Positions 21,323-32,700 of a DNA stretch of 64,000 bases are shown one piece after another (the first letter of the stretch is position 1; the number at the start of each line of letters is the position of its first letter). The stretch is from Lineus longissimus (taxonomy: Eukaryota > Nemertea > Pilidiophora > Heteronemertea > Lineidae). The position numbers and the translations under genes are program-made. The notes under the pieces are model-generated. The model had not been told where the DNA came from. It worked only from the letters and a program-made list of their open reading frames with translations, and searched no databases. The stretch spans positions 10,640,937-10,704,936 of the forward strand of contig NC_088313.1 of NCBI RefSeq assembly GCF_910592395.1, in the 5' to 3' direction.

Positions 21323-22248
21323 TAATGAGATATTAGCACTTGAATGAAGCAATTATTTGTACATTGGAGATGTAGGTTGTGGTTGGGGATTTTGATGTCC
21401 AGGGTGACTAATGTGGTTTTTGAGTGCTTTTAAAAGCAGGTAACATGTTTCCAGGGAACAGGTGAATGGGTGCTGCCCAATAGGGGGCGACTTGTACATG
21501 TAGTACTAATGCATTGAATTATGTGCACTACTAGGATGTTCGGCTTGGCAAATGGTTTTGCCTGTCTAGAGCTGCCCCTTTTAATAATCGGTGAGGTTGT
21601 AGTTGCAGTAGTCATAGCTCCTGTCAGCTTGAAGTCAATTTGAATTGTTTGTCACGCTGGGAATTGAAGATGAAGAGCGAGATAAGGATATGAACTTTAT
21701 TAACGAATGATATAAGGTGACACTATGTTTTAAGGGTGAACTTACTAACACTAGCAGAAGTTATCTGACTAAGAAATAGTGCATTTGAGCTGTAAGGCTA
21801 TCAACATACAAGACAACTATATGGAGGTTTTTCACCGATGTCACATGATGATTTATTGATCTGCACGGCCATGTTGGGCGTAATTGTAAAGGAAAATGTA
21901 TTGGCAGGTGGCTTGTCTGGCTGTTAAAATGTCATCTTGTGATATCAGGTGAAGAACCTCATAGAAGTTTACAGGGAGGAATATGGAGGTGAAGAAATAC
22001 AAAATATAAAGAATATAAAAAATATAATATATATAATGATGCAACAGGTAACTTTGAATATTTGAGCACAAGTCAGCAGCAAGATTTTGGCAGTACAACC
22101 TGAGATTTCTTTGAAACAGTAAATTTTGAGTGTCTTGAAGTTGTCATAGGCTATATACATTGTGAAGAAGTTACAATTTAAATTGAGCATTGTTGCTGAA
22201 ATTAAATGCGATTGTTATTGTAAGGTTGGCAACATTCAACATAATGCT
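21323..22248. other. no gene seen
   Basis: AT-rich sequence with TATAATATATATAATG-like low complexity at 22010-22040. Short frames on the minus strand (21853-22190) are AT-rich artefacts. Confidence 0.4.
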
Positions 22249-22435
22249 GTGGAATCAACTGCAACCTGTCAAGCATTCTTGCATCATTGAGGCATGGTTA
22301 ACAACTGGACATTGTTGACAGTTTGAGACTAGAATTGCTTAGAGAGACTAGAATTGCTCAGAGAGGTTTCTTGCCATTTGTTGGCGAAGTTGAAGATGTT
22401 TGCACAGGTTGTAATTGATTTGACAGGGTGAACAT
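22249..22435. repeat. diverged copy of the 46757-47136 inverted-repeat element
   Basis: GTGGAATCAACTGCAACCTG at the left and CAGGTTGTAATTGATTTGAC at the right form imperfect inverted arms about 190 bp apart. The left arm matches 46763-46782 nearly exactly. Confidence 0.5.
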
Positions 22436-22604
22436 GAAAACATACTAGTAGTTAAAGGGCAGCAGTAGCAAATTACAAGATGATGAGAAAATAGGCTTCT
22501 TGTATATAAATTATGGCAACAATTTGATTATCAAGTCAGCAGCAAGATATTGGCATTGTATCCTGAGATTTTTATACTTTTCTATAATTTATGACATATT
22601 ACAG

Positions 22605-22714
22605 GTGATTTCAAAGTTGGTGATAGTGTTAAGTTTTGGTAAAGATTTTCATGGCTGCTGAAAAGAACTTTAACACTTTTCTAAAGTTAACACTTACACC
22701 AATTTTGAAGTCAC
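22605..22714. repeat. imperfect inverted repeat / hairpin
   Basis: Arms 22605-22632 and 22687-22714 are 28 bases each with about five mismatches (GTGATTTCAAAGTTGGTG versus the complement of CACCAATTTTGAAGTCAC). Confidence 0.6.
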
Positions 22715-23104
22715 TTATTGTCACAAGACATGCTTCATAAACCAACTGGCATGGCTGGTACGAAATTCACTGGGAGCACCAAATTAATAATTTTGGAATA
22801 TGTTTCCAGTATTTTTCTTTACCTAAGTGCTATGGGAAGTGATAGCAAAATCATGATACAGGAATATATTATAATCATAGTAACAAGTAAGTTGAATATT
22901 TGAACACAATTCAGGGCAAATATTGGCAGTTAACATTATAATGCAATGATACAAAATATATCTACTTGTGTCTAACTTATGACATATTAATAAATGAATG
23001 GTTTTGGGACCATGTGCTCACCTCATGTAATGTGATGCAAGTTATATTTAAACATAATTTGTTTGTAATGCATTCCAGGTTACTTCAGAAGAGGCGAGCT
23101 AAAA

Positions 23105-23330
23105 ATGTTAGACCCAAACCAGCTGCTTGTTTCTTTTCTACCGAAACAACTGGTTTTTGTCACCATCTTAACCAAACAAACGGGTTTGCCACTATTCTAC
23201 CCAAAGCAACTGGTTTGTCACTTTTTGACCCAAATTAACTGGTTTGTCACTATTCTACTACTTCAACCCAAACCAACTGGTTTGTTACTATCTACCCAAA
23301 CCAACTGGTATGACACTCTACTAAGAGCAT
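23105..23330 (+). repeat. minisatellite, ACCCAAACCAACTGGTTTGT unit
   Basis: About six tandem units of 30-40 bases containing ACCAACTGGTTTGTCACTAT and CTACCCAAA. The unit core AACCAACTGGTTTG is near-palindromic. It lies downstream (minus-strand sense) of the RPA-like gene. A stray unit-like word (AACAAACTGGTTTGACAG) occurs near 24890. Terminal minisatellites are known in Helentron relatives. Confidence 0.7.
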
Positions 23331-23469
23331 TAAATGAATATAGTGAGACATGGTTTCAGTTATTACTGAGCTCTAATTATTATGCCAAATTTACTTCATC
23401 TGTAACTTCACTGTGAAGTTATAGAACAATATGTTATATACTTATATGTACCTGATAATGAACTCCGAC

Positions 23470-24717
23470 CCTATGATGGATGAGGTTTTTTTCATTCCAA
23501 TGGATTATATATTACCAATTTGACACTGTCACAAAATACACTTTAGAAGCCAAGTGTTTTGACAGGGTATGGAGAACCTGACATGAAATAGCTTATTTAC
23601 AGAAGATGAGTTTACTTGGCTAATGATGGTTAAAATAATGGGGAGATATCACAAGTATCTTAGGCCTGTAAAAATACTATAGGTATCTCGCCATTACGAA
23701 ATTTGTAAAAATACTATAGGTATCTCGCCATTACGAAATTAATTCAGTAAGAAAGTGACTGAAGAAAATTGCTGGAAGTTGAAATGTATCAAGAAATGTT
23801 CACTGTGGACAAGCAGTGGCAATTTTCCTTTTGTATGCGACTGGGTTCAAACATGAAAGCATTAGTTGTATGACTGAGTGTTGAATGGGGTAGAGCTTTT
23901 CATAAGGCACTAGATTAAGAGTGTGTGTAATTGGTTGACTGTGTCACATATGAAAAAAAAGAAGTTTGACACATGCTTGTCCACAGTGCTTTGGTTTGTA
24001 AGAAAATCACATTCTAGTCATGATAGTCTACAAGATGGTTAGAGGGACATTTTCGCTACTGAAGGTCAGTTCACTGAATGTGTCCAGACTGAGCAGGTAC
24101 GTTTCAATATCATGTGCAGATGTATCTGCTTCAATATCATCTGCAGATGTATCTGCTTCCATTGCAAAACCATGGTTCTGAAGATGTGAAATTACAGTGT
24201 CATCAAAAGCTGTCAGTTTGTAGAGTTTTCCATCGTTGGTGACATCGATATTTGCATGAACTAGAGTTAAAACTGATGACACTCGTTGCCTCAGATCACA
24301 GTTTGCACATTTGAAAGAGAATGCAGAGAGATCAATGGCAGGGGGGACTGTAACCTTACAATTTTGGCATGGTTTGCGTAGGTTAATGCTGAGTTGATTT
24401 ATTGTGGCATCTGTTTTTTTTTCAATTTCTTCCTGGGGTTCTGTATCCTCAATGATAAGGTCAATATCAAGTTGTGTAACAATGGTATTCGGAGTCGTTG
24501 TTAAATGTCTGGTTTGGGTTCGGTTTGTTGTTTGCACGCCAAGTTCACTAAACTTGTAAACATTGTCGACAGTCACAGTCTCGATTATATTGCCCCACAA
24601 GACAACCTTCATGAAGTCAGTTTCATTTGCTAGCAGCGCTTCCCTGCAGCTTACGGCGTTGTTGTACACCTCTTTCTGGGTCGTGTCTGACAGGAATTTA
24701 ACTAGTTTTGCAGGTAA
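23470..24717 (+). repeat. tandem duplication, copy 1 (holds intact RPA-like exon)
   Basis: Near-identical to 24951-25862. Copy 1 retains about 300 bases (23762-24060) that copy 2 lacks. It also has its own 37-base tandem doubling (23667-23703 and 23704-23740). The duplicate carries the RPA-like 3' exon. Confidence 0.85.
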
Positions 24718-24744
24718 TGCACCCAGTAGTGGCGAACTGATCAT
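24028..24744 (-). CDS. RPA-like single-strand DNA-binding protein, 3' exon copy 1
   Basis: Minus-strand frame from ATG at 24744 to TAG at 24030-24028. The shared part starts at AKLVKFLSD. It contains an OB-fold-like stretch (EALLANETDFMKVVLWGNII) followed by a zinc-ribbon pattern, CQNC...about 17 residues...CANC, as in RPA70 DNA-binding domain C and the RPA-like proteins carried by animal Helitrons. The last third is acidic with a repeated EADTSADDIEADTSAHDIE. The first nine residues (MISSPLLGA) come from non-homologous sequence and there is no acceptor here, so copy 1 is probably an orphan exon even though its frame is intact. The full gene's upstream exons lie at 26094-26903. Confidence 0.7.
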   Translation of the reverse strand: MISSPLLGALPAKLVKFLSDTTQKEVYNNAVSCREALLANETDFMKVVLWGNIIETVTVDNVYKFSELGVQTTNRTQTRHLTTTPNTIVTQLDIDLIIEDTEPQEEIEKKTDATINQLSINLRKPCQNCKVTVPPAIDLSAFSFKCANCDLRQRVSSVLTLVHANIDVTNDGKLYKLTAFDDTVISHLQNHGFAMEADTSADDIEADTSAHDIETYLLSLDTFSELTFSSENVPLTIL

Positions 24745-24950
24745 GTGTTCATTAAAGGAAAGAACAGTGTAATGCTAGTAGCACGAGAATTCAATAGATG
24801 CTGTATGAAACTGACCATCCCAAAGCTGCTTTATCCCCAATGAGTTATACAATACGAATTATATAATGTCCAAAATATACTTCCAAGCTAACAAACTGGT
24901 TTGACAGATTATTATTATGGAGAGCAGTAAATGAAAGAACTTACTGCCGT
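24745..24950. other. junction between the two RPA-exon duplicates
   Basis: About 230 bases without a counterpart in either copy; no gene. Confidence 0.4.
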
Positions 24951-25862
24951 TGACCCTATGATGGATGAGGTTGTTTTCATTCCAATGGATTATATAATAC
25001 CAATTTGACACTGTCACAAAATACACTTTAGAAGCCAAGTGTTTTGACAGGGTATGGAGAACCTGACATGAAATAACTTACTTACAGAAGATGAGTTTAC
25101 CTGGCGAATGATGGCCAAAATAATGGGGAGATATCACAAGTATCTTAGGCCTGTAAAAATACTATAGGTATCTCGCCATTACAAAATTAATTCAGTAAGA
25201 AAGTGACTGAAAAGGTCAGTTCACTGAATGTGTCCAGACTGAGCAGGTACGTTTCAATATCATGTGCAGATGTATCTGCTTCAATATCATCTGCAGATGT
25301 ATCTGCTTCCATTGCAAAACCATGGTTCTGAAGATGTGAAATTACAGTGTCATCAAAAGCTGTCAGTTTGTAGAGTTTTCCATCGTTGGTGACATCGATA
25401 TTTGCATGAACTAGAGTTAAAACTGATGACACTCGTTGCCTCAGATCACAGTTTGCACATTTGAAAGAGAATGCAGAGAGATCAATGGCAGGGGGGACTG
25501 TAACCTTACAATTTTGGCATGGTTTGCGTAGGTTAATGCTGAGTTGATTTATTGTGGCATCTGTTTTTTTTCAATTTCTTCCTGGGGTTCTGTATCCTCA
25601 ATGATAAGGTCGATATCAAGTTGTGTAACAATGGTATTCGGAGTCGTTGTTAAATGTCTGGTTTGGGTTCGGTTTGTTGTTTGCAAGCCAAGTTCACTAA
25701 ACTTGTAAACATTGTCGACAGTCACAGTCTCGATTATATTGCCCCACAAGACAACCTTCATGAAGCCAGTTTCATCTGCTAGCAGCGCTTCTCTGCAGCT
25801 TACGGTGTTGTTGTACACCTCTTTCTGGGTCGTGTCTGACAGGAATTTAACCAGTTTTGCAG
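24951..25862 (+). repeat. tandem duplication, copy 2 (truncated, frameshifted)
   Basis: Matches copy 1 but lacks the 300 bases corresponding to 23762-24060. It therefore loses the true C-terminus of the encoded exon and fuses it to flanking sequence. Confidence 0.85.
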
Positions 25863-25872
25863 TGATGCTGAC
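25187..25872 (-). pseudogene. RPA-like protein, exon 3 (copy 2), broken
   Basis: Acceptor TTTCATTGCAG precedes 25872, and the phase-0 start VSITAKLVKFLSDTTQKEVY fits exon 26094-26301. The frame breaks at a T-run (25563-25570, eight T against nine in copy 1, 24413-24421), giving EEIEKKQMPQ and a stop. The downstream frame then runs on to 25187 with a foreign C-terminus (FSVTFLLN) because of the 300-base deletion. So this copy has the correct splice site but a dead frame. Confidence 0.75.
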
Positions 25873-26093
25873 CTGCAATGAAAGTGAGGATTGATAAGTA
25901 CTAAAAACAAGCTAGGATGCTGGAAAAGGTTTGCTTGAATTTGGTTGCAGGTTGATTTTGGATGGGCATTGCGGAATGTTTTGAAGATGTGGTAGGATTC
26001 TGGCTTTGTATTTTACTGCATGAACAAAATATGGTCACTCATATTAGCTGCTTTGTTTTGATTGGTACTAATTTGATACTTTGATATTCTTAC

Positions 26094-26301
26094 CTTTTGA
26101 TGTGGTGCCTTTTCTTCGACCTCTTTTAAGTGGAGGGTTTCAATGTCAGGAGCACTGAGAGTAGATTGAGGCTTGTTGTATTTAAATGTCAGTTGCTTCT
26201 TAAGTGGTTTCAGGGAGGAGTGTTGGTGAAATTTGATATCATTGACAGACGAATTTGCTAGGTTTGGAATTATTGCTGTATTTTCAAATTTCATTGGTGA
26301 C
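26094..26301 (-). CDS. RPA-like gene, exon 2
   Basis: Acceptor ATATCATTTCAG, donor AAAAG|GTAAGAA. One base completes a Lys codon, then SPMKFENTAIIPNLANSSVN ... EEKAPHQK follows, ending in phase 0. This is a linker-type sequence between the OB folds of an RPA-like protein. Confidence 0.65.
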
Positions 26302-26679
26302 CTGAAATGATATGAATGCATGTATACTGTAATGTTTTATTTTGTGACAACTCAATATGTTGATGAATTTGGCAGTCAACTTAGGGACATGAGGAAGGAA
26401 TGACTTTGACATTATTTGCAACATTTGCCAGGAAGTCAGGCACATAACATGATTATTGACATTGATATGTACGATTTGATTTGGTGGTAGATTGTTACTA
26501 ATGTAGGCGTTGCTGTCTATGAAAGCCTGGGGTTTGTAGATTTATTTAAGTGTCTGATGGTTTGAGTTGGTTAGCGATATCTAACATACCCAAGTCAGCT
26601 AGAAGAAAGTTATTAACATGTTTATTGGTATGGTATGATATGAGTAAAATGGTAGAACTTGCATACTCAATACACTTAC

Positions 26680-26903
26680 TTTTTTGCTTGAGCGTCTTTG
26701 AAATCAGCATAGCTGCTTGGACGAAATGATACGATGTCAGTGTACTTGTTTGCCCCAGTTTGGCAAACAGCCCGAAAGTAGTCGTTGTTTTTTCTTGACC
26801 TTTTGATAGGACTTAGGTCTACAATGAAGCCTGTAGTTGATTCTTGTTCATCAGTTTTTCGTTTTTGTGGTTGATTTTTCGTAGTTGAAGATGGAGTTGC
26901 CAT
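26680..26903 (-). CDS. RPA-like gene, exon 1
   Basis: ATG complement at 26901-26903 begins MATPSSTTKNQPQKRKTDEQ. The remainder (GFIVDLSPIKRSRKNNDYFR ... YTDIVSFRPSSYADF) resembles the start of an OB-fold. Donor AAA|GTAAGTG. An acceptor-like TTTCAAATTGCAG lies just before the ATG (26910), so an upstream non-coding exon is possible. The three exons agree in phase. This product would coat single-stranded DNA during rolling-circle transposition, by analogy with other Helitrons. Confidence 0.65.
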
Positions 26904-26909
26904 TGTGAC

Positions 26910-27597
26910 CTGCAATTTGAAATAGATTGATATGTAGATGTAAATGTTGTCTGTGTGAGGTTTAAGCTAACAATGATGGGTAGGACAAATATCTGAACTG
27001 ATTTTGCACAAAGACAAGGCACAATACCTGAAAGGAAAGATATTTAAGAAACTGTTATTGATTGGAATTTGGGATATAATTACTTGTTATAAGTTGATGC
27101 TTGATCTATATGATATGCACAGTTGTAGTTGCTGAGTAAGTCGATAAGCGTAGAGTTTTGTTGATTCTTTCAGGAAACGATTTTGTATCCAGTTATCGTA
27201 TTTCATCTTGTTACGTGGAAGGATGATCATTGTGTGGATGACCAATATTATCCATATATCCATTAGCAGATAAGGGCAGCGATGTTCACAATGTTCATAA
27301 ACAAATGCTTTGTAACAATGGCAATGTAGACATGAGTAGCCAAATGAAATGTAGGAGTCAATTGAACTTACAGAAAATACAGAAACAAAATACATGTGAT
27401 GATTATTGGGTATTGAGAAAGAAACTATGTTATTTCACAGGAAGTTCGCCTCCCTTCTATGTTGCAGCTCCAGTAGTTTTTCATGTTGAGCTGCCAGCGG
27501 GGGTGTTTTTGTACTGGACTGTTAGGAGTGTACGTTGGGTGTCATTGCATTTTACATTACACATCAGCGCATGGAAGGTGTGGTGGCCCCTCTTTAT
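26910..27597. other. spacer between RPA-like and Rep-helicase genes
   Basis: No supported gene. A 102-codon minus-strand frame (27087-27395) lacks motifs. Confidence 0.4.
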
Positions 27598-27643
27598 ATA
27601 TATTGAACATGTCAATTTCATGAAATTGACATGTTCAATATAT
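27598..27643. repeat. 46-bp perfect palindrome
   Basis: ATATTGAACATGTCAATTTC-A followed by its exact complement; centre between 27620 and 27621. It has no loop, so it would extrude as a cruciform or hairpin. It lies about 360 bases after the stop of the helicase-endonuclease frame (28007), where the 3' terminal hairpin of a Helitron-like element could be. Confidence 0.9.
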
Positions 27644-28006
27644 GTTGAAGTGGTACTGTTTGGCAAAACATGAGTATTAAGTTGTTGTGGTCTGCATTAT
27701 AGTTTGCACTAGGTCACATTAGGTTGAGAATTGCACAGTTGACCACCTGATACTAGGGCATTCAGCATGCAAGGTGAAATTATTTTGGCAGAAAACATTA
27801 TTTGTTTATAAGAGCAATTCATACAAATGTGGTTATTGCTCAAGGCTAACCAAATTTGTAATGGATGGAACACCAACCTTGAATGAGAGGTCATCTCTAC
27901 ATTCTTGGGTCCATCTGCAATACTTGTTCTCCCCCTCCTCCTTCCATTGCGCAGACAAGATTTATGTAGTAATTATTAGTACTGTACCATTATGCAAGTT
28001 ATAATA
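27644..28006. other. 3' region of the Helentron gene, no gene seen
   Basis: No coding signal or defined repeat. Confidence 0.4.
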
Positions 28007-29713
28007 TTATTTGGTAGTATTTTGTAAGGGATAAGCAATGAACAATAGTTTATGATCAGACCAAGATGCTTCAATTGTAGACGTTTTCAAATTAGGTATA
28101 TTTGAGAATGCCATATCTATTAGTGAGTTGTGATCAGTTGTAACTTCATTTATCATTTGTTGGCTGCCTAGAATGTTACAGATTGTTAGCAAGTTATTTT
28201 GATTGTTGCCGTTCCAAACATTGAAATTGAAATTGCCCACAACGAGTGTAGGTTGCTTTACATCTATTTCTGTAGCTACTGTTCTTAGTTTAGAGGTTAG
28301 TGTTGAAAACGAACATGAAGGCGCTTTATAGAGGCAAACAAGTTGAAGGAATGTTGGTTGTGTCAATACAATTAACGAGGCTTCAAATTGATCAGTTGAG
28401 ACATGCTGAATTGTAGAGTAATGGACAAGTTTATCTGACGAATATATTGCTAACCCATGAGGTGGCCTTTTTCCACCTGAAGATGTTCGATCATTTCTGA
28501 AGAGGCGGAAATTGGGAATTTTGAAATGTTCATCAAGGTCAGTAGAAGTTAGACGAGATTCTGCTAGGAGAATGATATCTCCAGCGATTAAGTGGTGATC
28601 AGCTGTAACATCATTTAAGTGAAGATTTAATGACCTTGTGTTGTGGAAGAGCAATTTTAGATGGCTTTTTCCTAATAGAGAGGGTACTATGTAATTTGGC
28701 ATAACCTGACAATTGTTGCGCAGTCTGGCCATTTCTTCAGCTACCAAAGGATCAGTGGCAATTTTATCTTCTTGCAAGTTTAAGATAAATAAGCCATTGA
28801 TGTTTGTTACTCTGCTTAATGCGACATAGTGGATATGTTTTATTTTTCTGCGGGATGTCATGTCAATGACAACTTTCTCGAGTGAGTTACCCTGTGACTT
28901 CCAGACTGTTTTAGCAGCACCAATGGTTAGTGGGAATTGCATTCTAGTGATTGGCGTATAATTTTTGCCTCGATAAAATGTTCGCTTCACTGCAAAAATG
29001 GGAGTCCATTCCTTTGGGATATCATGAGAAAAAAAAGATTTGTAGGTGACTCTTGTAGTTTTTCCTATTTCGTCAGCATTGAACAGTACCCATAAAATTC
29101 CTGGCTTGTTGAAATTGTTCATGTACTGTATTTTCTTCATCTCACATGTTGTGCCATTGGTTAAGCCATCAGCAATATTGATATTGCATGTAATCATGTA
29201 AGGCAAATTAATTGCAACAGAAAGTTGATTTACAAGACCGGCTGTTACAGAAGGATCGTCTGGTATTTTGTCTATAATAGCTGTTTTGACATCATCACTG
29301 AAATCAGCTAGTACTGTATCCACGGCAAGTATGACAGTTTTTTCTGCTTTTGTTTTGGCAAATATAAGTTGGTTGTGTTCTGCAACATTGGCTTTGGTGC
29401 AATATAAGTGTAGCGCATTCTGTGGGTATGTAGGCTCATTTGCAGACGTTAGCCTTGTTTTGAGGACTTTAATGTCATCATCAGTTTGGTTGCCTTCTCT
29501 TAAACGATTTAGCAGCAATGCAAAACTAAGGTCATCCTTTTGGCGCATGATTTCAGTGAGTTCAAATATTTGAAATTGGAAGTCTTCCTTTTGGTGGCCT
29601 AATTGAACTAGTTGGCCTTTATTATCAGCAAAATTTACTGTTTGGCCTGTCCATAGATTAGTTGCTAAATTGTTATAATCAACTGATCCCTCTTTGATTG
29701 TGAGAAAATCCAT
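28007..29713 (-). CDS. Helentron helicase C-terminal part fused to AP-like endonuclease
   Basis: Continues the Rep-helicase frame after a -1/+2 shift near 29700 (LTIKEGSVDYNN follows ...QPVMDTWIF). Residues about 60-340 hold Pif1-like helicase motifs: FELTEIMRQ, then RMQFPLTIGAAKTVWKSQGN and KHIHYVALSRVTN (motifs V/VI). From about 355 comes an endonuclease/exonuclease/phosphatase fold: LLFHNTRSL, LLAESRL (catalytic Glu), VVGNFNFN, SLIDMAFSN and a final WSDHKLLF (Ser-Asp-His). The usual GDFN is GNFN here, a change at a catalytic Asp. Helicase plus C-terminal AP-like endonuclease defines the Helentron (Helitron2-like) branch. The stop is just below 28010. Confidence 0.85.
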   Translation of the reverse strand: MDFLTIKEGSVDYNNLATNLWTGQTVNFADNKGQLVQLGHQKEDFQFQIFELTEIMRQKDDLSFALLLNRLREGNQTDDDIKVLKTRLTSANEPTYPQNALHLYCTKANVAEHNQLIFAKTKAEKTVILAVDTVLADFSDDVKTAIIDKIPDDPSVTAGLVNQLSVAINLPYMITCNINIADGLTNGTTCEMKKIQYMNNFNKPGILWVLFNADEIGKTTRVTYKSFFSHDIPKEWTPIFAVKRTFYRGKNYTPITRMQFPLTIGAAKTVWKSQGNSLEKVVIDMTSRRKIKHIHYVALSRVTNINGLFILNLQEDKIATDPLVAEEMARLRNNCQVMPNYIVPSLLGKSHLKLLFHNTRSLNLHLNDVTADHHLIAGDIILLAESRLTSTDLDEHFKIPNFRLFRNDRTSSGGKRPPHGLAIYSSDKLVHYSTIQHVSTDQFEASLIVLTQPTFLQLVCLYKAPSCSFSTLTSKLRTVATEIDVKQPTLVVGNFNFNVWNGNNQNNLLTICNILGSQQMINEVTTDHNSLIDMAFSNIPNLKTSTIEASWSDHKLLFIAYPLQNTTK

Positions 29714-32700
29714 GTATCCATAACTGGTTGGAGTTGGTACAAATCACCAAATGTAATGACATGAATTCCACCAAATGGTTCTTTGTTTCCCTTTAGTTCT
29801 TGTAGTCTTAGAGAAAGGAATTGGAACATTTTGCGCCCAACCATACTTATTTCATCAATAATGAGAACAGATAAATTTTTATAGTAGTTTATATATTTTT
29901 CAGTCAAATTTTGTGGCAGTTTAGTATACTTCAAGCCTTGATTTGGTAAAATGTGGAAAGCAGTGTGAAGTGTTGTACCCTTTATGTTGAATGCAGCTGT
30001 TCCAGTTGGAGCAGTTAGAAGTATGCGGCAGTCTTCAGGATTGTCGCCAGCATGTGTTGATAAACAACGGAGTAAACCTTGGTGAATTGCTGTAATAGTA
30101 ACACTTTTGCCGACACCAGCTCCTCCTGTGACAAATAAGTGTAAACGTTCTGATGATGTCTTAATGTGTTTCAGTACATGTTTGAATATGGTTCGTTGTT
30201 TTTCGTTTAATTTTCTAACAAGGTGGTTATATTCTCCATCAGGTAATCTATCAGGTAATTTATCAAAATGGTGTGATTCTTTTTGCGGATGCAGGCCAAT
30301 ATCAACTCCTATGTCATAAGTTCTCATTTCTTGACTGTTGGCTGGATTGAAGAAAGCCAAGTCTTCTGAATCATGAATGGTTTGAGTGGCATCTTCAGCT
30401 TCCATTTGCATATTACTTGGAGCAATGTCACCATTCGACAGAGATTCTGTGTTAGCTCTCTTAGCAGCTTCATCTATTATGTCTGCCATATGTTCATATA
30501 CAAGTCGTTTAGCATCAACACTTGATTGCTCTGCATGATAATGAGCAAAAAATGTCTCATGACCACCAAGTAAATCCTTAGCTTCATCTCTCCAGGGCCA
30601 AAACAGAAGGAGTCTTTCTCTATAACAGTTTTCAGGATCCGTGTTTTTATTGTATCTAACATATCTTAATACTCTTGGGTTCAATTTTGATTTATAGGTA
30701 ACGCCATTATTTGTAGTGAAGTTTACACTGTCATTAGTTGGTACAGTGTGAGTCTGTGTTTCATGAAGTATGTGTTCATCTTCATCATCTAAATTATCTT
30801 GAAAAGGGTCAACGGTACTTTCCTTTGGATACGAGATGTTAAGTTTTGAGGCATAGTCGGCCAAACACCAAGTTTCTAACTGTTTAGGTCGTTTACTATA
30901 TCTTGTTATTATGTTACCAACTTTAATGTCTGTTGAGTTGGGAGGAAGTTTTTCTAATTCGGCAGTACTCTTTATGAGAAAGGTACGATCATCAAGAGGA
31001 GCTGTTGGTAAGAATATGACATCGCGTGTTGCTTTTGTTAAAGGAGACTGTAGGACTAGATAGGCAGCTTCTTGAGCAGACATTTCACAAGCATTGAGAA
31101 ATTTGTTTCCAATTTGTCTCACTTGTTGTCGCAAATTGCTATTGCCATTTTTAGCCTCTTTACAAGCATTGTGTAATAAATTACTCATGCCACGAGCTGA
31201 TTTGCTGACGTAAGATACTATATATGTTGCACAGGCAAATGCATCAAGCACAAATTGTATGTCATGATTGGCTTTCCAAACATTTACCAATTCTTTCATG
31301 TAGGCATTTACTCTGATTTCTGATGGTTCTCGCTTTAGAAAGATTTTAGGCCCATTGATTGATGTCCTTAGAGCAGAATAGTAGTCATTTTCGGACAATT
31401 CTAACTCCTGTAGGAATTGATTGAAAGACATATTGGAGGCATCTTCCAATGTATTTAATTTGATGATAATTTTTGTGTAATTTGCTTTATGGTTATCAAT
31501 GTCCTGTGGTTCTAGTTCAAATGGGCGCAAAATCATTGTAGCAGGCATTGGTGGCAGAGGAAAATTGAAACGACAGATTGCTTTTTCTTTTCCTCGACAA
31601 GTCATACTGTGTTTGTGTATTTGCAGCTCAATGAAAGATGAATCAGTATTTAACAATGAGCAAGATACGTACTGGTCTATAAATGCAACCAAATCTTCGT
31701 CTGTATTTTTATCTAATTGTGGGGCATTGTTAACCCACATCAGCATATGAATATGACCACTTCCTCTTTGTTGCATTTCCACACGATAAAAATAATCTGC
31801 TACTTTGCCAATTGGATTATGAGGACTTAATAATACTGTGTGCAGAAAAGTATGAATTCGATGATCAAAGAACCTGACACAAGTAACAGGATCTGCTTTG
31901 ATTAAGTCACATTTTTTTGCCCAGTTGAAATTATGTATATCATCATCAGAATAGGTCTTGTTATCTAAGAGAGTGCCTAGTGTACGAAGAAGATCAACCC
32001 ATCTAGTTTCAGCAGCAGACAGAGATATAAACCATGTGGGTAAACCCAATTGTTTTATCATTGCAAAGAGGTCTTTTTTCTTAGCTTCAAAGTATGGTGG
32101 TGAGCTTCTTATAGTTCTGAATATGCGGTATCCTTCATCTAATCTAGTAATCTCATTTACAACAGTAGCATTCAGTAAATCACTGGCATGATATGTTTTA
32201 CCTTGCGTTTTGCATCTACGCATTGCTAGTTGAACTTTATTGGAAATTTGCTTGATATACAACTTTTTCATTTTGTAAAACAGATTTGGCACTGATTTAG
32301 CCACTCGCCTATCTGCAGCTCTGAGCTCCCATTTACATATGTCACTATAATGAACCGGAACTTTACGATCTTCATTATCTGGGCGTCTCTGCCCAATAAA
32401 TAAAGAAGGGAAGCAGAGATATTCAGAATCTTTATCTTGGAACAGACCAAGTGGCCTCTGATTTTCACCTGGTGCAAATGAATAAACATGAGAGTTTGAT
32501 ATTTCAGGTTCATCTAGTAAAGTATCAAGATTGCCTGCTGGATCATCGGAGATTTCTTCAAAATGATCATCAGGGTTATATTTTTCAGCTTCTTCAAATT
32601 CTTTAATAAGGGTATCCACATCAATTGAGGTGTCTGGATTATTAGCATCACATATTGATGTTTCATCTTCAACAACTTCAACAGGGTAACTTTCAAGCCA

